Assembly (NCBI GenBank): GCA_023014335.1
Contig: JAECYW010000001.1
Location: forward strand, 2,480,001 to 2,544,000
Origin: Galerina marginata
Lineage: Eukaryota; Basidiomycota; Agaricomycetes; Agaricales; Galerinaceae
Direction: 5' to 3'
DNA length: 64,000 nucleotides
A model generated the notes under the pieces. It was not told the DNA's origin, searched no databases, and saw nothing but the letters and a program-made list of their open reading frames with translations. Each line of letters opens with the position of its first letter. The first letter of the stretch is position 1. This document shows positions 24,901 to 38,320 of the stretch, piece by piece. Made by a program: the position numbers and the translations under genes.

Positions 24901-26676
24901 AGGTAATTGAATATGTCATATCTGAATAGGTGAAATAGCAATTAACGTCTTCACTTCGCGTTAGGAACCGGGAAGACTTATACGTTGGCATTATCACTTC
25001 TGCGGCTGATCGAAATTGAACGTGACCGCAACGCATCTGATAGGACGGTAGTATTCATGACAGCTGTTACTCATGTGGCCATTGAGGCTGCACGGCTAAA
25101 ATTGCAGAAACTGATGGACTTATATCGTTCAAGCCAATCGTCCAATTTTGATTGGATTGACATGATCAGAATTGAAAGGGTAAACCGAGGATCCAGACAT
25201 CCACAACCGTCATGGAATAATTCATCAGTGTACATTTACACCGGTACCATTTTCCAAGTGAGGGTTTTCTATATCATACTTTCTGGAAAGGCGGATTAAC
25301 AATTTGAAATTTCAGCTGTACAATTTCGCGACGGCAAATAAAATTAGCGTGGACTGCATTATAGTAGACGAAGCCGGTCAAATATTGTTATCGTCACTGC
25401 CACTTCTTTTGCGTTCGTTGACAGCTGCAGGACGTATTGTTCTAGCTGGAGACCCCGAGCAACTGACGCCAATACTCAAAGTTCGATATCCTATGAAGTC
25501 CGGCAGGCCACTTTTCGGTTCTGTTCTTGACTGCCTAATGATGTCCGATACTGGGTATATCGCCGAAGGTAACGGACTTATTTGCTGTTGAGCATCGCGT
25601 ACTGATCTGCAACGTCGCTTTTCGGGATCTTATTATCCTCATTTAGCCGGGAGCCAGTGGTCAGACAGCAGCATCATTGTTCAATTAACGGAAAATTTTA
25701 GGTACTGTATACATGACGAATATAAATGACTTCCTTCAAGCTGACGTCAACCTTGATTAGACTAAATGCTGGTCTGGCCAGCTTTATATCGACCATATAC
25801 TCTCATAGCTTTAACCCGCTAAACTCACAAGGGAATCAACTGTCTACCGCACTCGCAACTATCTCAACCGAGTCAAATACACCGCCTGTGATACCGACTT
25901 CGATCCTATCAGAAGCCCGCGAGTTTTGGGTATCCCTGTCAAGCGTTGTCGATCAACAACCACAATATCGTCTCCAACGACCTTGTCATTCCGAGCAACT
26001 GGAAATATCGAATTCGAACGCGTCCCCCATACGTTACTATCAGCCAGTATCTCTGACGCTAATCCGACTGCTAAACACCCAAACCCTTCGCCAACGCATT
26101 GAATATGAAAGATGGGTCCACTGGGAAGCCATGCTAACGGCGGCATTGGTATATCACCTCCGCCGTAGTTCCCCGAACGACAGTATCTTTATTGCAACAC
26201 CCCATCGACTTCAACGTGAGGTTGTGAAGACACTGTTATCAAAATTCGAGATACAGTCGACGGAGTCGATTGATACCACCTTCCAGACCTTGTCAATTTC
26301 GAATAACCCACCTCAAAGCAATATAACCGTCGACACGGTTGAACGTCTACAAGGTAAGAAACATTTTTATTAAATTGTAACAGGACTGATAAACGTGTTG
26401 TAAGGTTCTGAAGCGTCATTCGTAATCTGCTTATTCTCGGCATTGGGCTTGTCAACACTGGATCTGTGCTTTTTACTTGATCGAAGACGTTTAAATGTCG
26501 CTATAAGTCGCGCGAAGACATTGTGTATAGTGATTGCATCGGATGGGATATTAAAGCCTCCGGTAAAGGTACTCGCCAACGAAGAGGCTGTAAAAGGTTA
26601 CGAGTTTCTGAAGGAGTACGAAAGGAGAGCATGGAAATATGACTGCGAGATTGATATGCACACCCCGACTTGTTGA
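21943..26676 (+). CDS. Cas4/RecB-like (TM0106-type) nuclease fused to UPF1-like SF1 helicase
   Basis: About 1,400 aa from roughly nine exons, all joining in frame. Nuclease half: SLTATNLALYQHFGCDLYI (first Cys), GLEWE, GLAKPDLIEI and WRVLDAKSS (the D...DxK core of PD-(D/E)XK enzymes), then HHIQIYFYDM (QxxxY motif) and CNGCRFENNC. With the first Cys these could ligate a 4Fe-4S cluster as in Cas4 and Dna2. Helicase half: WGPPG/TGKTYTL (Walker A, split by an intron near 24903), IVDEAGQ (Walker B), LAGDPEQLTP (motif III), VQLTENFR (motif IV), DTVERLQGSEASF (motif V) and RRLNVAISRAK (motif VI). Fusions of this kind are known among RecB-type nuclease/UPF1-like helicases; role likely DNA or RNA end processing. 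Every catalytic motif is intact, so it is probably active. A 21-codon upstream frame (21907-21969) overlaps the start. F-box 1 lies about 0.6 kb upstream on the same strand. Confidence 0.85.
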
Positions 26677-28143
26677 CCGATCTACAATTAGCCGAATGAT
26701 AATTTTCTTACATTTTCCTGGTTTTTTTTACAACTCGCGTGAGAACCGACTCTGCCAAAACCTACAGGGGTTCGTCCGTCATCGGACAAAGCTGATTTCC
26801 TCTGCCAAAACCTTCCAATATCAGACTGCCCCGTCTTCATGTAGCCTGATGCCCCATTTTTTCACGACATTTCGCATGTATCATAGTATGGATACCATTT
26901 TCCGGCCTATATTAGGGCACATATGTTGTGATACCACTAATTGCGTGCATCAGGACTCAGCAAACCTCGGTCGTGATACCGTCATGTGATATGGTTGACG
27001 GTACTTACTAGATTTGACGAAATTTCGAACACGTGGTCTATACATCCTCCCATCATCTGCGCTGACCTTCCTCCCTTACTCCATCTTCTTTGTTGGCCTC
27101 GCCATTATCACTTAGAGGATGTCCCCAGTAGTGAGTGAATAACAACTGCGACGTGTCGCGCAGCTAACAGATCCATTCAAGGTGTGCCCTCATTGTAGTA
27201 CTCGCAGCATGTCAATGGGCAGTAAAGGGTCATAGCAAAGGCGACGGCGTTGTTCAACGTTCAATATTTTCAATACGCATGCCAACACCGAGTTGGGTAC
27301 ACAATGCGACTTAGCTCTGCTCGCCGGAGCCTGCAGGTCCATGGCTAAATTCTCAATGTATGTAGGGCCCGTACCCGTCTTTCGAAGCTTTACCCTCACG
27401 CGAAGAAACAGAAAATGTATGCACCACGTCCGACTTTCTTTCGGGCCGCCGCTACCCCGAGGCTGCATATGTGGCGACCACCATTAACCGTTCCCTTCCT
27501 TCAAGCAGAAACATTAAAGCCTTCAGCACCGTAAGGTAATACCATCAGTAAGCATCGTTTTTCCCGACCACGCTCGCTTTCACTAACTCAATATTGGTTC
27601 TACTACAGAGGCTGCCGTTCTCGAGACCATCAAACTATGTCAAATTCGTGGTTTCGCTACGTTAAACGAGCTGGATAAGCTAAACACAAGATGCGTATCT
27701 TTTCGGTTGAAGAACGAAGAATCCTCAACACGACATCTTCCTGACGATCGAGGTCATGAATGGGGTCAAAAGATTCTGAGGGTATAAGAGTACTGTAATT
27801 CATAGTCTATTGTGAATACATTATCTGCTATTATCTTTCCAAATCGTATTACCCTGTAAAGATTTTATAAGCGCTATGATATGACAAGGGCAACAGATAC
27901 AGGAGGATCCTGTGAGTTATTGATAGATACACGTCTGATCCGGGCAGAATTTGGCAAAATTTGATCCTCCCGAGTCCCATTTTTCTACCGCAATCTTCCA
28001 ACAGCTACCTCACATGATTTTGGCAGATTTTAGCAGCCTAGGGAAGAGGCGATTCTGACTGGGATACAACAACGACATATAAACTGACTGCGGAAGGAAA
28101 GACCCTACAACAAAACATGCGACCTACAGTATGTATTGACTTC
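26677..28143. other. Intergenic region, possible small exon at 27606-27785
   Basis: No gene is established. A stretch ending at 27785 reads ETIKLCQIRGFATLNELDKL and follows an intron-like CTACAG acceptor, but no upstream exon joins it in a convincing phase. Frames at 27190-27487 on both strands lack recognisable motifs. Confidence 0.3.
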
Positions 28144-29411
28144 TTAATAAATAACATCAGTTTTCAACGAATCAGCTACTATCTGAGCCAAAAACAATTC
28201 GTTGCTAAAATCATGCGTGACCGGGTCAAGACAATTCGCAATAGCAGGTAGACCGTCGGGACGCGCGAGTAGCGGATACACGTCTTCGTCATAGGCATCT
28301 GGAAGTTCACAAGGGCTCGTACAAATTCAGTAGATCTTTCAAAACAATAAATATACCTTCTACACGGGTTTTCTTCATGATCGTGATGTGGCTTGTATGC
28401 ACGGTTAGCCGCGTATTGTAATATTTTTCACGAAGATTATCATCAATGTTATTGGTATCTCCGTCTTCAGCTGAAACTATGTTCAACGAAATGTATAGAA
28501 TGAAAATGGCGACTTACCAACACGATGTTCAATGGAAGCATCATTCGTTGGCTCGAATTCGCCAGAACGAGAATCGCCATCCACTACGTCGCACATGGAT
28601 CTGTCACTTCCTTTGGCAGATAAGTCGATATCACTATCCCCGAATATAGAAGTTTCTTCAGTATTCGCATCAATACTTTCAGATGAAAACAAGCTTGTCG
28701 AATCGCCTTCCGTTCCATTTGATGACTGCGTATTGTCTTCAACAGTCGTTCCGCCTTTCGTTTCAACAATATCAGACATCCCGGAGCCAGAGGATAAAGA
28801 ACCGAGAGACGGCTTGGAGGCTGGAACATATTCAGACATGAATAATTCGGCACTACGAGAACTAAAGAAACGGAGCAATACGACCACCTTTTCTGAGATG
28901 ATATCGAGTACCGGTGGGACCGGGTCCGTGTCGCAACAATTGTTCAATATCGACTATAGATAAATATATTTCGTTCAGTACATGTGAAATTTGCAACATA
29001 TATATGCACTATAACTCACCATGAAATCGACATTGCACTCCTGGTTCGCTTCTCTCACCACATACCAAATGGAAGGTTTCCTTCCCGTAAAAATCAAGTA
29101 AAGCCACCAATTTCGATTCCCGCCCATGAAAACAACATGGAAAGGGGAACATGTGGCTTCTAGAGTACATTTCGAGGACCTGAGGGTAAAGAACTTCGCC
29201 TTTATAGTCTAGTGGACTGTTATCGGCAATTGTTAATATAATGAACTTATCGAGGAAACTATATTTACTATGGAATTTCCTCCAATATTCCCGGAAACGG
29301 ATAGGGCCTGAAGCTCGTAAGATTGGTGGAGTTCATCTGCTGTTGAACAAGTTGCTGTTCGTACAACTCCCAAGGACTTTGATCAACGTCCATGTCGCCT
29401 GGACGATCCAT
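28144..29411 (-). CDS. Hypothetical protein with Cys/His segment and acidic Ser-rich middle
   Basis: Five exons that splice in frame from ATG 29411 (MDRPGDMDVDQSPWELYEQQ) to TAA at 28144. Exon 2 has a possible metal-binding or compact fold: MFPFPCCFHGRESKLVALLD and FHLVCGERSEPGVQCRFH (four Cys, several His). The next exon is acidic and Ser-rich (EDNTQSSNGTEGDSTS, FGDSDIDLSAKGSD). The last two exons give REKYYNTRLTVHTSHITIMK and a C-terminal block AYDEDVYPLLARPDG ending SLKTDVIY. The acceptor of the third exon is uncertain: using the AG near 28890 keeps the frame. A TATATAAA lies 48 nt before the start. No family recognised. Confidence 0.55.
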
Positions 29412-29451
29412 GGCAGAACATCGTATCGAATGTTGGCAGTACGTCAAGATA

Positions 29452-29459
29452 TTTATATA
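29452..29459 (-). promoter_or_regulatory. TATA box of the 28.1-29.4 kb gene
   Basis: TATATAAA on the minus strand, 48 nt upstream of ATG 29411, supporting that start. Confidence 0.55.
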
Positions 29460-30880
29460 ATTCGACGACCGTCCATGTCATCGAAAGGCGCTGTCGCATA
29501 ACCGTCGACCCTCAGAAGAGAATGAAGACGTTCTCATGCGATGACACTCAGATCACGGAAAATCGGATAAGAGTTATAGAACGCTTACAGGACCAAATAA
29601 GAGGACCGCAATCGAAGTGTCTGCTTGATGCCGTTAGACCTTGATTCGACGTGGCATTATCAAACGTACCGTACAGAAAGAATGATATATGAAAACATCG
29701 ATAGACGACATGACTTCCTCGTGTCATTTCGATCCAAAATATTAGCCGGCGATATACCCATCAACGAATGCGATCGCTAACGTCGGCGATTTGGTCAACG
29801 GCCAATGTAAGGCAGCACTGCTGATTTTGAGTAAAATAAACAAATATAATGTAGCGACGAAAGCGAGACTCACATTAACAAATAACGACTAATAAATAAA
29901 TAAGGCGTCATAATGAACGATCCAAATTGGGCAGGTACTGTCATTGATGAGCGATCGATGAGCCCCGATTGATGCAAGAATCGGTGGGTGGAGGGCGCTA
30001 GAAATGTACTGGATCATACTAGGCAGGAAGAATACCAACATAACTTCGTAAACGGCTTCAGGCAAGGGGCGGGGCGGAAATGGGGCTGTGTCAGGACCCA
30101 GAAACCAACATAGGAGATGTGGCATAGAGTGCCGCTGCGAGGTCGATGTAGTAGCACGCGGTTGTATGCCACTATCACTATATAATGAAGAGACGAACTT
30201 ATAATGTAATTGCATCCACCCGATATTCGGATGGAGTGGAGATGGTACCTCCGACAACGGTCGATGACCGAATCCACCCATGGGTGGAAGAATGAGCCGC
30301 TAAGGGACATCGACCTATCATAAGGTATAGGTCAGCCAGAATATGGAGCTTAATTTAATGACTTACCGAGCGTAGCAACCTCCCTCGAGAAGGACCCCAA
30401 GGACGATACCGGGCGACTGCCATGTCATCGACTCTCAGATCTGGAATCAAGAGTCATCGCAACTTGCAGGTGTTTGCCGCGACGTGGCGTCAAAGAGAGG
30501 CACGGTGAAGTTTTGTGGCGCTGCAAGACGGGTGTGAATTAGGTGCACGAGAGCGCCATTTGTTTCTCAACCGACGATTCCACCAACCGGCTTGGCATAA
30601 ACGACGGCAGCGTGATAGAATAGGACTGGAATCTAGAACTTAGAAGGGAAGAATGCAAAAGGAAACAAAGGAGATGTACAGAGCCACGTGGATTCCAACA
30701 TTCCAACAAAAGTCCGAATGCCGCTTTAGCACACGCCACCAAACGCACGCGTTGTTTCGAGGCTGTTATTTATAGAATGCCCATATTTGCAGATGTTTCG
30801 ACGTAAGTATGTTCCTGCGCTTTCCATATCAGGCAGCAAGTTCTTAATGTAGACCGGTTACTTTGCAGGGAGCTACCAGA
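29460..30880. other. Intergenic region left of the Helitron gene
   Basis: About 1.4 kb without a supportable gene. The left terminus of the Helitron (expected to begin with TC) could lie here, but I could not fix it. Confidence 0.35.
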
Positions 30881-30886
30881 CGGCCA

Positions 30887-30893
30887 TATAAAA
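30887..30893 (+). promoter_or_regulatory. TATA box of the Helitron Rep/Hel gene
   Basis: TATAAAA, 94 nt before the ATG at 30981, which supports the short first exon as the true 5' end of the gene. Confidence 0.5.
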
Positions 30894-30980
30894 GGCTTCG
30901 TCGAAAGCATTTCGATCGCTCGCTATCCTTTTTTTTTCCCCACTCACCTGCGATAATTTGAAACCGGGCAATCTGTGGAT

Positions 30981-33900
30981 ATGGCGCAACAAAACCTCAT
31001 TGCGCCCAAGAGCATATCAAACTCATGTAAGTTCGAAATCATACTTGTAGGCTAATCATCCAACTCATCTTACCATCCACTATTTTCTCACACAACATAA
31101 TTACCCGTTATTAACGTATGAATCCGTGACGAACCCATTTCTATGACAAAATAACACCATTGCGCAACGACACACATTTCCGTATTTTATTTCTCCTTTC
31201 ATTTTACCGTCCTCATTGGACATTCAGTTCTAAACACATTCCGTTACACCGCTCACAATCCGAACGGTGTTTTTGAATACGTCAACATCAAGCGGCTGAA
31301 TGCATACTACCGTTTCTACGCGGTATGGATGGATACTTCTAATCTCAAGGCATATATCGATGACCCAAACTGCCTTGTTGTCATGATTGATATACGTTTT
31401 TTGATATTTTGGTTCCGATTTTTTACATTGAAAGACCTACGACTTCTGTGTAAGGCGCACGGAATGCATCCAAAAGCATACACAAAAGCCGCGATTTGTC
31501 AATTGATACACAACCACCTCTGCTCAAACTGTGCAAATTTCATCTACGTATTTAAAGTGTTACCATACCCGAGAAAGGACGTTGGTGGTCATTTTGGCGA
31601 GACAGACCCGGCATTTGATACCGACATTCAAAGAGTGGAGGAACTTCCTAAGTCCAATATCGAAAGCGTTGATGTGGTCCATAGTACGGCTACCGCACCT
31701 ACGGGACCCGATAATATTGAGGATATGCATCACCTCAAACCACTTGATAAAGATAAAAAATTATCCATCATCAGGGAATGGGAAGACGAACTCAGTACTG
31801 ATAATGTGCGACTAGTTATCTGCGCAGCATGCAGCAAGAATGTTACGCCGTCAGAATGTCAATTTGTAGACGGCAATGAAATTGATTTGTCGCTGTTAAG
31901 CAACGATTGTCTACCGGATAGAATGATGCCAACGACGTATAACATCATAGCATACAAAAAAGCATTACTGAATGTTAAAGGACTAGAACATACCGATCGG
32001 GTTGGTCGCATCCGGCTTTGCAAACAATGTTCCCGCTCCCTATCTGAAAATGTAATGCCCAAATTCGCACACAGCAATTGGCTTTATTATGGCCATGAAG
32101 CGCTGCCCAAAGATGTTAAATCTGCGTTCGACCAATCAAGCGTATTCGACCGAATGCTCATCAGTAGGGCAAGGTGTAATTCTATTAGCTGCCGATTTAA
32201 CGCTAGAGAAAGTGAAGGAGCCCAAATTAAAGATTTCCGCCATGCACGGAAAGGTATTAGGGGGAATGTAATGGTGGCACCGCTGGATGTAATCAAAATG
32301 AACGAAGTAATCCCCCCCGCGTCCAATAGCATAAAAGATACTATGTGCGCAATATTTGTAGGGGACAGACTGCCATCAAGAGCTTCCATTTCCAAGTATA
32401 AGCCTATTTTGGTGAGGAAATCCCGCGTGAGGACTATGATTCAATTCTTGATCGGCTACAATCATCATTACCACCAATCCCGGTCCTTCAGGTTTAGCGA
32501 GGAGAATTTAAATAGCCTATTCGATACGAATAACGACGAAGGGATTCCAGATTCCGTGCACATAGGATATATTCCACCAAACGACGCAATCGACGCTGCA
32601 ACTTCAGATTACACGCTGCGTAACATAGATGGGTCAGTACCAGCGGACGAAGAAGACGAATTATTAATGGAGAATGTCGGCTTCACAGAGGGTGACGACT
32701 CACCCATGGCGTACCACGCTATGAAATCTATAGCCCTCGAAAGATGTCTCCAAGGAAAAACCTTCATCGTTTCTGGTAAAGGGTCTGAATGTATACCCGA
32801 CTTCCATAACCCTTCAATTATGACATGGCTATTCCCACATCTAGACCCTTGGGGAATAGGAGGCTTTTACCACCCGGGCAGACGTATTCGAATTGGGATG
32901 GGAGAGCAGTTAAAGCACCTACTAATGATCGACAATAGCCCATTTGAGAAGGATCCGGAATTCGCATTCGTTTTCTACAACATTTGCCGAAAAGCCTTGG
33001 TTTCACACAGCCTGAGGTTTACTGTCTCACAACGACGTCATCGAGGAATTGTGGAGGATTTATTAAGGGTAGATCCCGAGATACTCGTCATCCTCCAGGA
33101 AAAATGTCTGCAAAATCCACGGTACAGGCCGGATAACGACGACGAGAAGAGAGCATTTCAGTTATTATCGTCGCTACGTTTAATTGCTAGACATGTTCCT
33201 GGAAGCGACGGATACAAGGTAGCGCTACGAAACGAAATCCGAGCTCTGATCAATTATTTTGGGGCGCCTGCACTATTCATTACGCTTAACCCTTCTGATG
33301 TAGACCACCCAATCGTCAGATTGTTAGCTGGGGAAGATATAAGGCTGGAAGATATAGCAAGGGGCGAAGATATGTCGGAATGGCGAAGAAAACTATTTGC
33401 AGCTCGGAATCCTTCGGCTTGTGCTAGGTTTTTCGACTTGATAATCACGAAATTCATTCGTATTATCATGCGCCATGGTCGTAATTCTGAAGGCGTTTAT
33501 GGAAAATGCACGGCGTATTACGCAACAGTAGAAGCACAGGGAAAGGGTACTCTTCACGCACACATGTTGATTTGGTTGGATGGACATATATCACCTCAAC
33601 TCCTGAGAGAAAGAATGACGTCGTCCGAGACATACAGGGACGGGGTATTTCAATGGCTAGAATCCATCATAAACTGTGAATTTCCCGATGCATCAACTGT
33701 GGACGCACAGAAGGCAAAATACCCGCGGCGGATCCTCCATCGTGAAAATGGTAACCCCCATCCTGGCGTGATTCCAGGTCCTTCAACAAAGGACATATAT
33801 AGAGACGACATCGAGCTTTGGAAAGAATTTAATCAACGTTTGACAGATCTTCTTCATCAGTATTCATGGCATGAACATCAAGCTACATGCTGGAAATACC

Positions 33901-36900
33901 TAGAACGTGGTCAAGAGAAATCCGACGCTAATTGCAGAATGGGCATGAATGGCGAAACTCGAGAGACAACCACGCTAGATCCAGAAACACAATCCATCCG
34001 ACTTCGTCGTCGACACCCATACATAGCACCATATACTGACGTAGTATCGTTTCTTCTACGTTGCAACATGGATATTAAATTTGTAGGTTCTGGGGATGCA
34101 GCGAAAGCATTCCTATATTATGTTACCGACTACATCACGAAAGCATCGTTATCCATGCACGTTGCAATGTCAATCCTATCATATGCTATCAAAAAGACGT
34201 ACACCAAAATGCCAGAAGGATTAAATAATAGCTCATCTGGTCAAGTTTCAGGGGCTGTGATAACCGCAGTGAATAGTATGATGGGACGGCAGGAAATATC
34301 TCATGCGCAAGTTATGAGCTACCTAGTCGGTGGAGGTGATCATTATAAATCTGAGAAGTTCGCCACATTGAACTGGGGGGTAGTACGAAAGTTTGTACAA
34401 GAAAAATGGGCAGGTATCGAAGCCACAGCAAGCAGCGAAGTCGATTATTCAGTCTCCTTGAATCTAGGCGAAAAATCAATAAGCGTTTCAAGCCAACTGT
34501 TGGATTATATACACCGACCGAACAGCCAAGACATATCGAATTACTGTCTTTACGAATTCGTATCTTTCGCCACGAAAGTGCATTTAAGTAAGGATGTCGA
34601 AGGCGGGATTGATGGTCCGGGTTCATTTAGTAGCACAGAACATCCCCAACAGCAAACGCATTATATCAGGCTTCGAAGGATAAGACACATACCAGTCCTT
34701 CTTGGGCCTTCGATTCCCAACAAGAACAGAAGCTGCGAGTTAAAGGAAGACTGGGCTCGTGATATGTTAACACTTTTCAAACCCTGGAGAACACCGCTGG
34801 ACTTGAAAGGGTTAGCTGAGACGTGGGTAGACGCATTCGAGAAATTTTTACCGTATATCTCCGATCTTCACAAGCGAGTTATAGGGAACATGACTTTACT
34901 TACGGAATGTAGTGAGGCAAGAGACGCCTATCGCCATGCAAAGGCAAGAGCAGAATTTAGCCATGAAATAACTGAAGACACAACCATCGAATACTCAGAA
35001 GACGACGGGGTTGTCCACAGAATGAATTTGGATGAAGCCTATGTTTACGACCCCTTCTCGGAGATCGATGGAATGGATAAGACTGAGGGCAGAGTGATTG
35101 AATTTAACGAAACATTAACCGACGACGTCTCTCGACTACTTGATATGTGCTTACCAATTACCACGGAAGATGACTTGCAACCCAACCAAATAGTGGTGCC
35201 TACACGAGTATCTTCTGAAGAGAAAATTGTATTAAACGAATATTCATCCATCATGGCTCGGAAAAGAAAAAGGACGAATGTCGAGGAGGATGATGAGGAC
35301 AAGGATGAGCATGTCAAATCCAGAAGGAGGCTGAATTCTCCCCTAGTAGCACGCGCTACCCTAACTGACACCAATTTTGACGAGGTTCGCCAAAAAGGAC
35401 ACCAGATAGCGGAAGACTTGACGCGTGAAATGAACCTCCTGAATAATGCAGAGCAGCTAGCAGCGTTCAATATGATTGCACGCCATGTCATCAATCGGAG
35501 TGATGAACAACTATTACTCCATGTAGCCGGTGTCGGCGGAACTGGTAAATCACATTTAATCAAGACCATCGTCATGCTATTTGAAAGATTGAATAGAAGA
35601 CAAGAATTGGTTCTGGGTGCACCTACCGGTATAGCTGCGGTCCTTATCAATGGGCAAACTCTTCATTCACTGATTCTCGTCACACCGAATAGCAAAGCCC
35701 ACGATACATCTCGACTTGCAAAAATATGGAGATCTAAAACATGCATTCTTCTTGACGAATCCTCTCTTCTAGGTGCAAAGTTTTTTAGCCAATTTTCATG
35801 CAGAGTTCGTCAGGGGAAAGGTGACGATTTACGCAATAGAGACAAGCCATTTGGGGGGCTCAACATTGTTTTCATGGGGGACTTCGCGCAACTGAAGCCG
35901 CCGAAGCAATTTGCGTTATATTCAGAATCGCTTGTTAAAAACCCGTCTTTCCAAGAATCTCGTAATGAACGTGGTGTCAGTGCCCTGAATGGTGCTTTCT
36001 TATGGCGGCAAGTCACGAAAGTGATACACCTAGTTCGGAACGAACGTCAATCAAAGGATCCTGAATACGCCGAGTTTCTGAGTCGACTAAGGATTGGAGA
36101 GTGTAGACAAAAAGCCGTACCTCCTTCAATATTCAATGATTTGGACTACTTGAAGACCCGTCTTATAGAGTACCATTCGTCCAATCTAGCAACAATCAAT
36201 GAGTTTAGAGAAGCGCCTATTATAGTAGGAAGCAAAGCATTGAGGGACCTACTAAACGCCAAACTTGTAGCTTATCATGCGAGAAGAACAAAAAGCGAAC
36301 TTCGCGTATACTACTCTAGAGATTTTGCATCAAAAAAGCTAGTCAAAGGAGCAGCACAGAGGACATTATGGAACTTACCTTCTAAAGTGAATCGCGAGGC
36401 ATTCGGACGTCTTCCATTATTCATCGGAATGAAGGTAATGCTGACAGAAAATCTTGCCTTTAATGACGGAGTTGTTAATGGAAGTGAGGGTATTGTTCGC
36501 GATATAAAATTTGAGGAAGACGATGAAGGTAGGCGCTACGCAGTCGTCGCGTACGTTTTCATAGAAGGCTGCGGCGTGCGAATAGATGGCCTTGCTGATG
36601 ACGTAGTGCCCATATTCCCAGTATCAACTCGCATACAACACATGCCCTTGATGTTTACTGATATAAAATGCAAGTACTTCAGAAGGAGTCAGCTACCTCT
36701 AGTACCTGCATACGCGTATACAGATTTCAAAAGTCAAGGACGTACACTTATACGAGCCATTGTCGATCTCGCAACTGCCAGAGGTCAAGGAGCATACGTC
36801 ATGTTATCCCGAGTCAAATCGTTGTCTGGAATCTTGATACTCCGATGGTTCCCGCCAAACAAGATATTTCATCGTTTACCCGAGGAACTGCGGATAGAAT

Positions 36901-36938
36901 TGGCCAGATTACAGAGTCTCGACATCATGAGGACCTAA
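30981..36938 (+). CDS. Helitron Rep/PIF1-like helicase, apparently intact
   Basis: A 5.7 kb uninterrupted exon, plus a 46-nt first exon (MAQQNLIAPKSISNS) joined in frame by an approximately 200-nt intron; about 1,918 aa. The Helitron-like N-terminal (HUH Rep) domain contains EAQGKGTLHAHMLIWLDG, with the HxH metal motif, and YYVTDYITK, with the paired tyrosines that cut and join DNA in rolling-circle transposition. The C-terminal PIF1-type SF1B helicase has GVGGTGKSHLI (Walker A), CILLDESSLLG (Walker B), VFMGDFAQLKP, FKSQGRTL and GAYVMLSRVKS. N-terminal Cys pairs (CAAC, CKQC) could form a zinc finger. The long intact frame suggests recent activity. The transposon ends (5' TC, 3' hairpin plus CTRR) were not located. 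The start may also be ATG 31329 if the first exon is not used. Confidence 0.93.
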
Positions 36939-37576
36939 ATGGCGAGCTTTCGTATCCACGGATGCTGCAACGCCTTATTACCGCATCATAATGTTATATC
37001 CATCATGGGGGAAGACAGGTGTTAGGGTTTGTAGCATGACCGAAAATGTAATACGAGAATTTGACCAGCCTGTGTGAGAAAGCAATGAGCCGTCAGCAAG
37101 AGGTAAGTTTCTCGTAGTGGGCGTAGGAATGAATCCGTAGTTTCGGGTCTGTCTGATTGACGATTACAGTTTTTAGGCCTCTCATTATTTGGAGTAGGCA
37201 ATCCATTCGTTTTAACTTCGATATAAGATAACGGCGAGACTGTTAAAGAATCTGATTTCCAAGTTTGTCCTACGTAAAAAAAACAGATACTCACATGTAA
37301 ATTAGATGTATATGCCGACAGTTCAATAGTAGTTCCTGTCTTTAGGTTATTTTAACAAATTCGCTCGTAATGGATCCATTGGAATTTGGAAATCGTATTT
37401 TGAACACGACATCAAATACCACGTAGAGAGTTGCGAGCCACATGGAACAAGGTTACTCGATAATGTCGTTTTGGTCAATCTGAATGAAAAAACTGGGGTG
37501 AGCAAGCGTTCGTGTCAAAGATAATATCTACGAGAACAAACCGTCATTCATAAGTGAATTCCCGCAAAAGCGTTTT
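36939..37576. other. Region downstream of the Helitron gene
   Basis: No gene. The Helitron 3' terminus (short hairpin then CTRR) may lie between here and about 40 kb; no candidate was clear enough to call. Confidence 0.3.
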
Positions 37577-38320
37577 ATGCGAATGAAAAGGTCGTCCCGT
37601 CTACTCCCTATACTCGCATCTTCCTTTACCCGTCAGATGAACGTTGTAACTTCCGATCACGTTTCGTGTTTGTATCCTTCCATCGCCGCCGACCTCAAAA
37701 CGATCGAGATATCGCCACATCCAAGCTACATTGAATTGAAAGAAATTGAGGAAGTCTGCAGAGAAGTCATCGCGCAACATGGAATTTACATCATGAACGC
37801 TTCCGAACAAGAATTGCTCTGCGCCAAGGGTTCGTATTGTATCGCAATGACCCGTTTTGTCGGTATGAAACCACAGGGAAGGTCTCGAAGTTCTGTCGAT
37901 GGCGTTGAGATGATGTGCTGGAATGCCGATACAAATTTGAACGATTTACTGAGCCATCATGCAGTCGCTACCGAGAAGTTGGTGGGTTCAACAGACTGAC
38001 GTTCATTAAATTCTTCAATTACATCGACTTGCCATTGTCGACCAAAACTGCAATATCGTTCGTATTTCCCTTCTTCAGTGTACCATGTTCACTTCCGCTA
38101 GAGCTTATTTCGTTGTCGCATATATGATAGAGCGGTCCATATTCATTACAATGGACGAAGATGGGTGGACTGACGGGGTGGAGCGTTCATGCTACGATTC
38201 AGTGCACTGGATGGAGGACTTTGGGATCACATGTACCATTAGGTAACATTCCGAATTTTGAAATCTGCACACGATTTTAGGTTTGGGCGGTCCGGTTGAA
38301 AAGTCAAAGCAGAACACCAA
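37577..38320 (+). CDS. Possible multi-exon hypothetical gene (5' end uncertain)
   Basis: An open frame covers 37577-37999 and includes ELKEIEEVCREVIAQHGIYI, SEQELLCAKGSYCIAMTRF and GVEMMCWNADTNLNDLLSHH. A GTGGGT donor after EKL and a CTTCAG acceptor near 38080 join it in phase 0 to CTMFTSARAYFVVAYMIERS and MDEDGWTDGVERSCYDSVHW. A short last exon after a 37-nt intron would end FGRSG at about 38300. No domain recognised. The exon joins are plausible but unproven and the start is not defined, so this could be a gene remnant. Confidence 0.35.
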
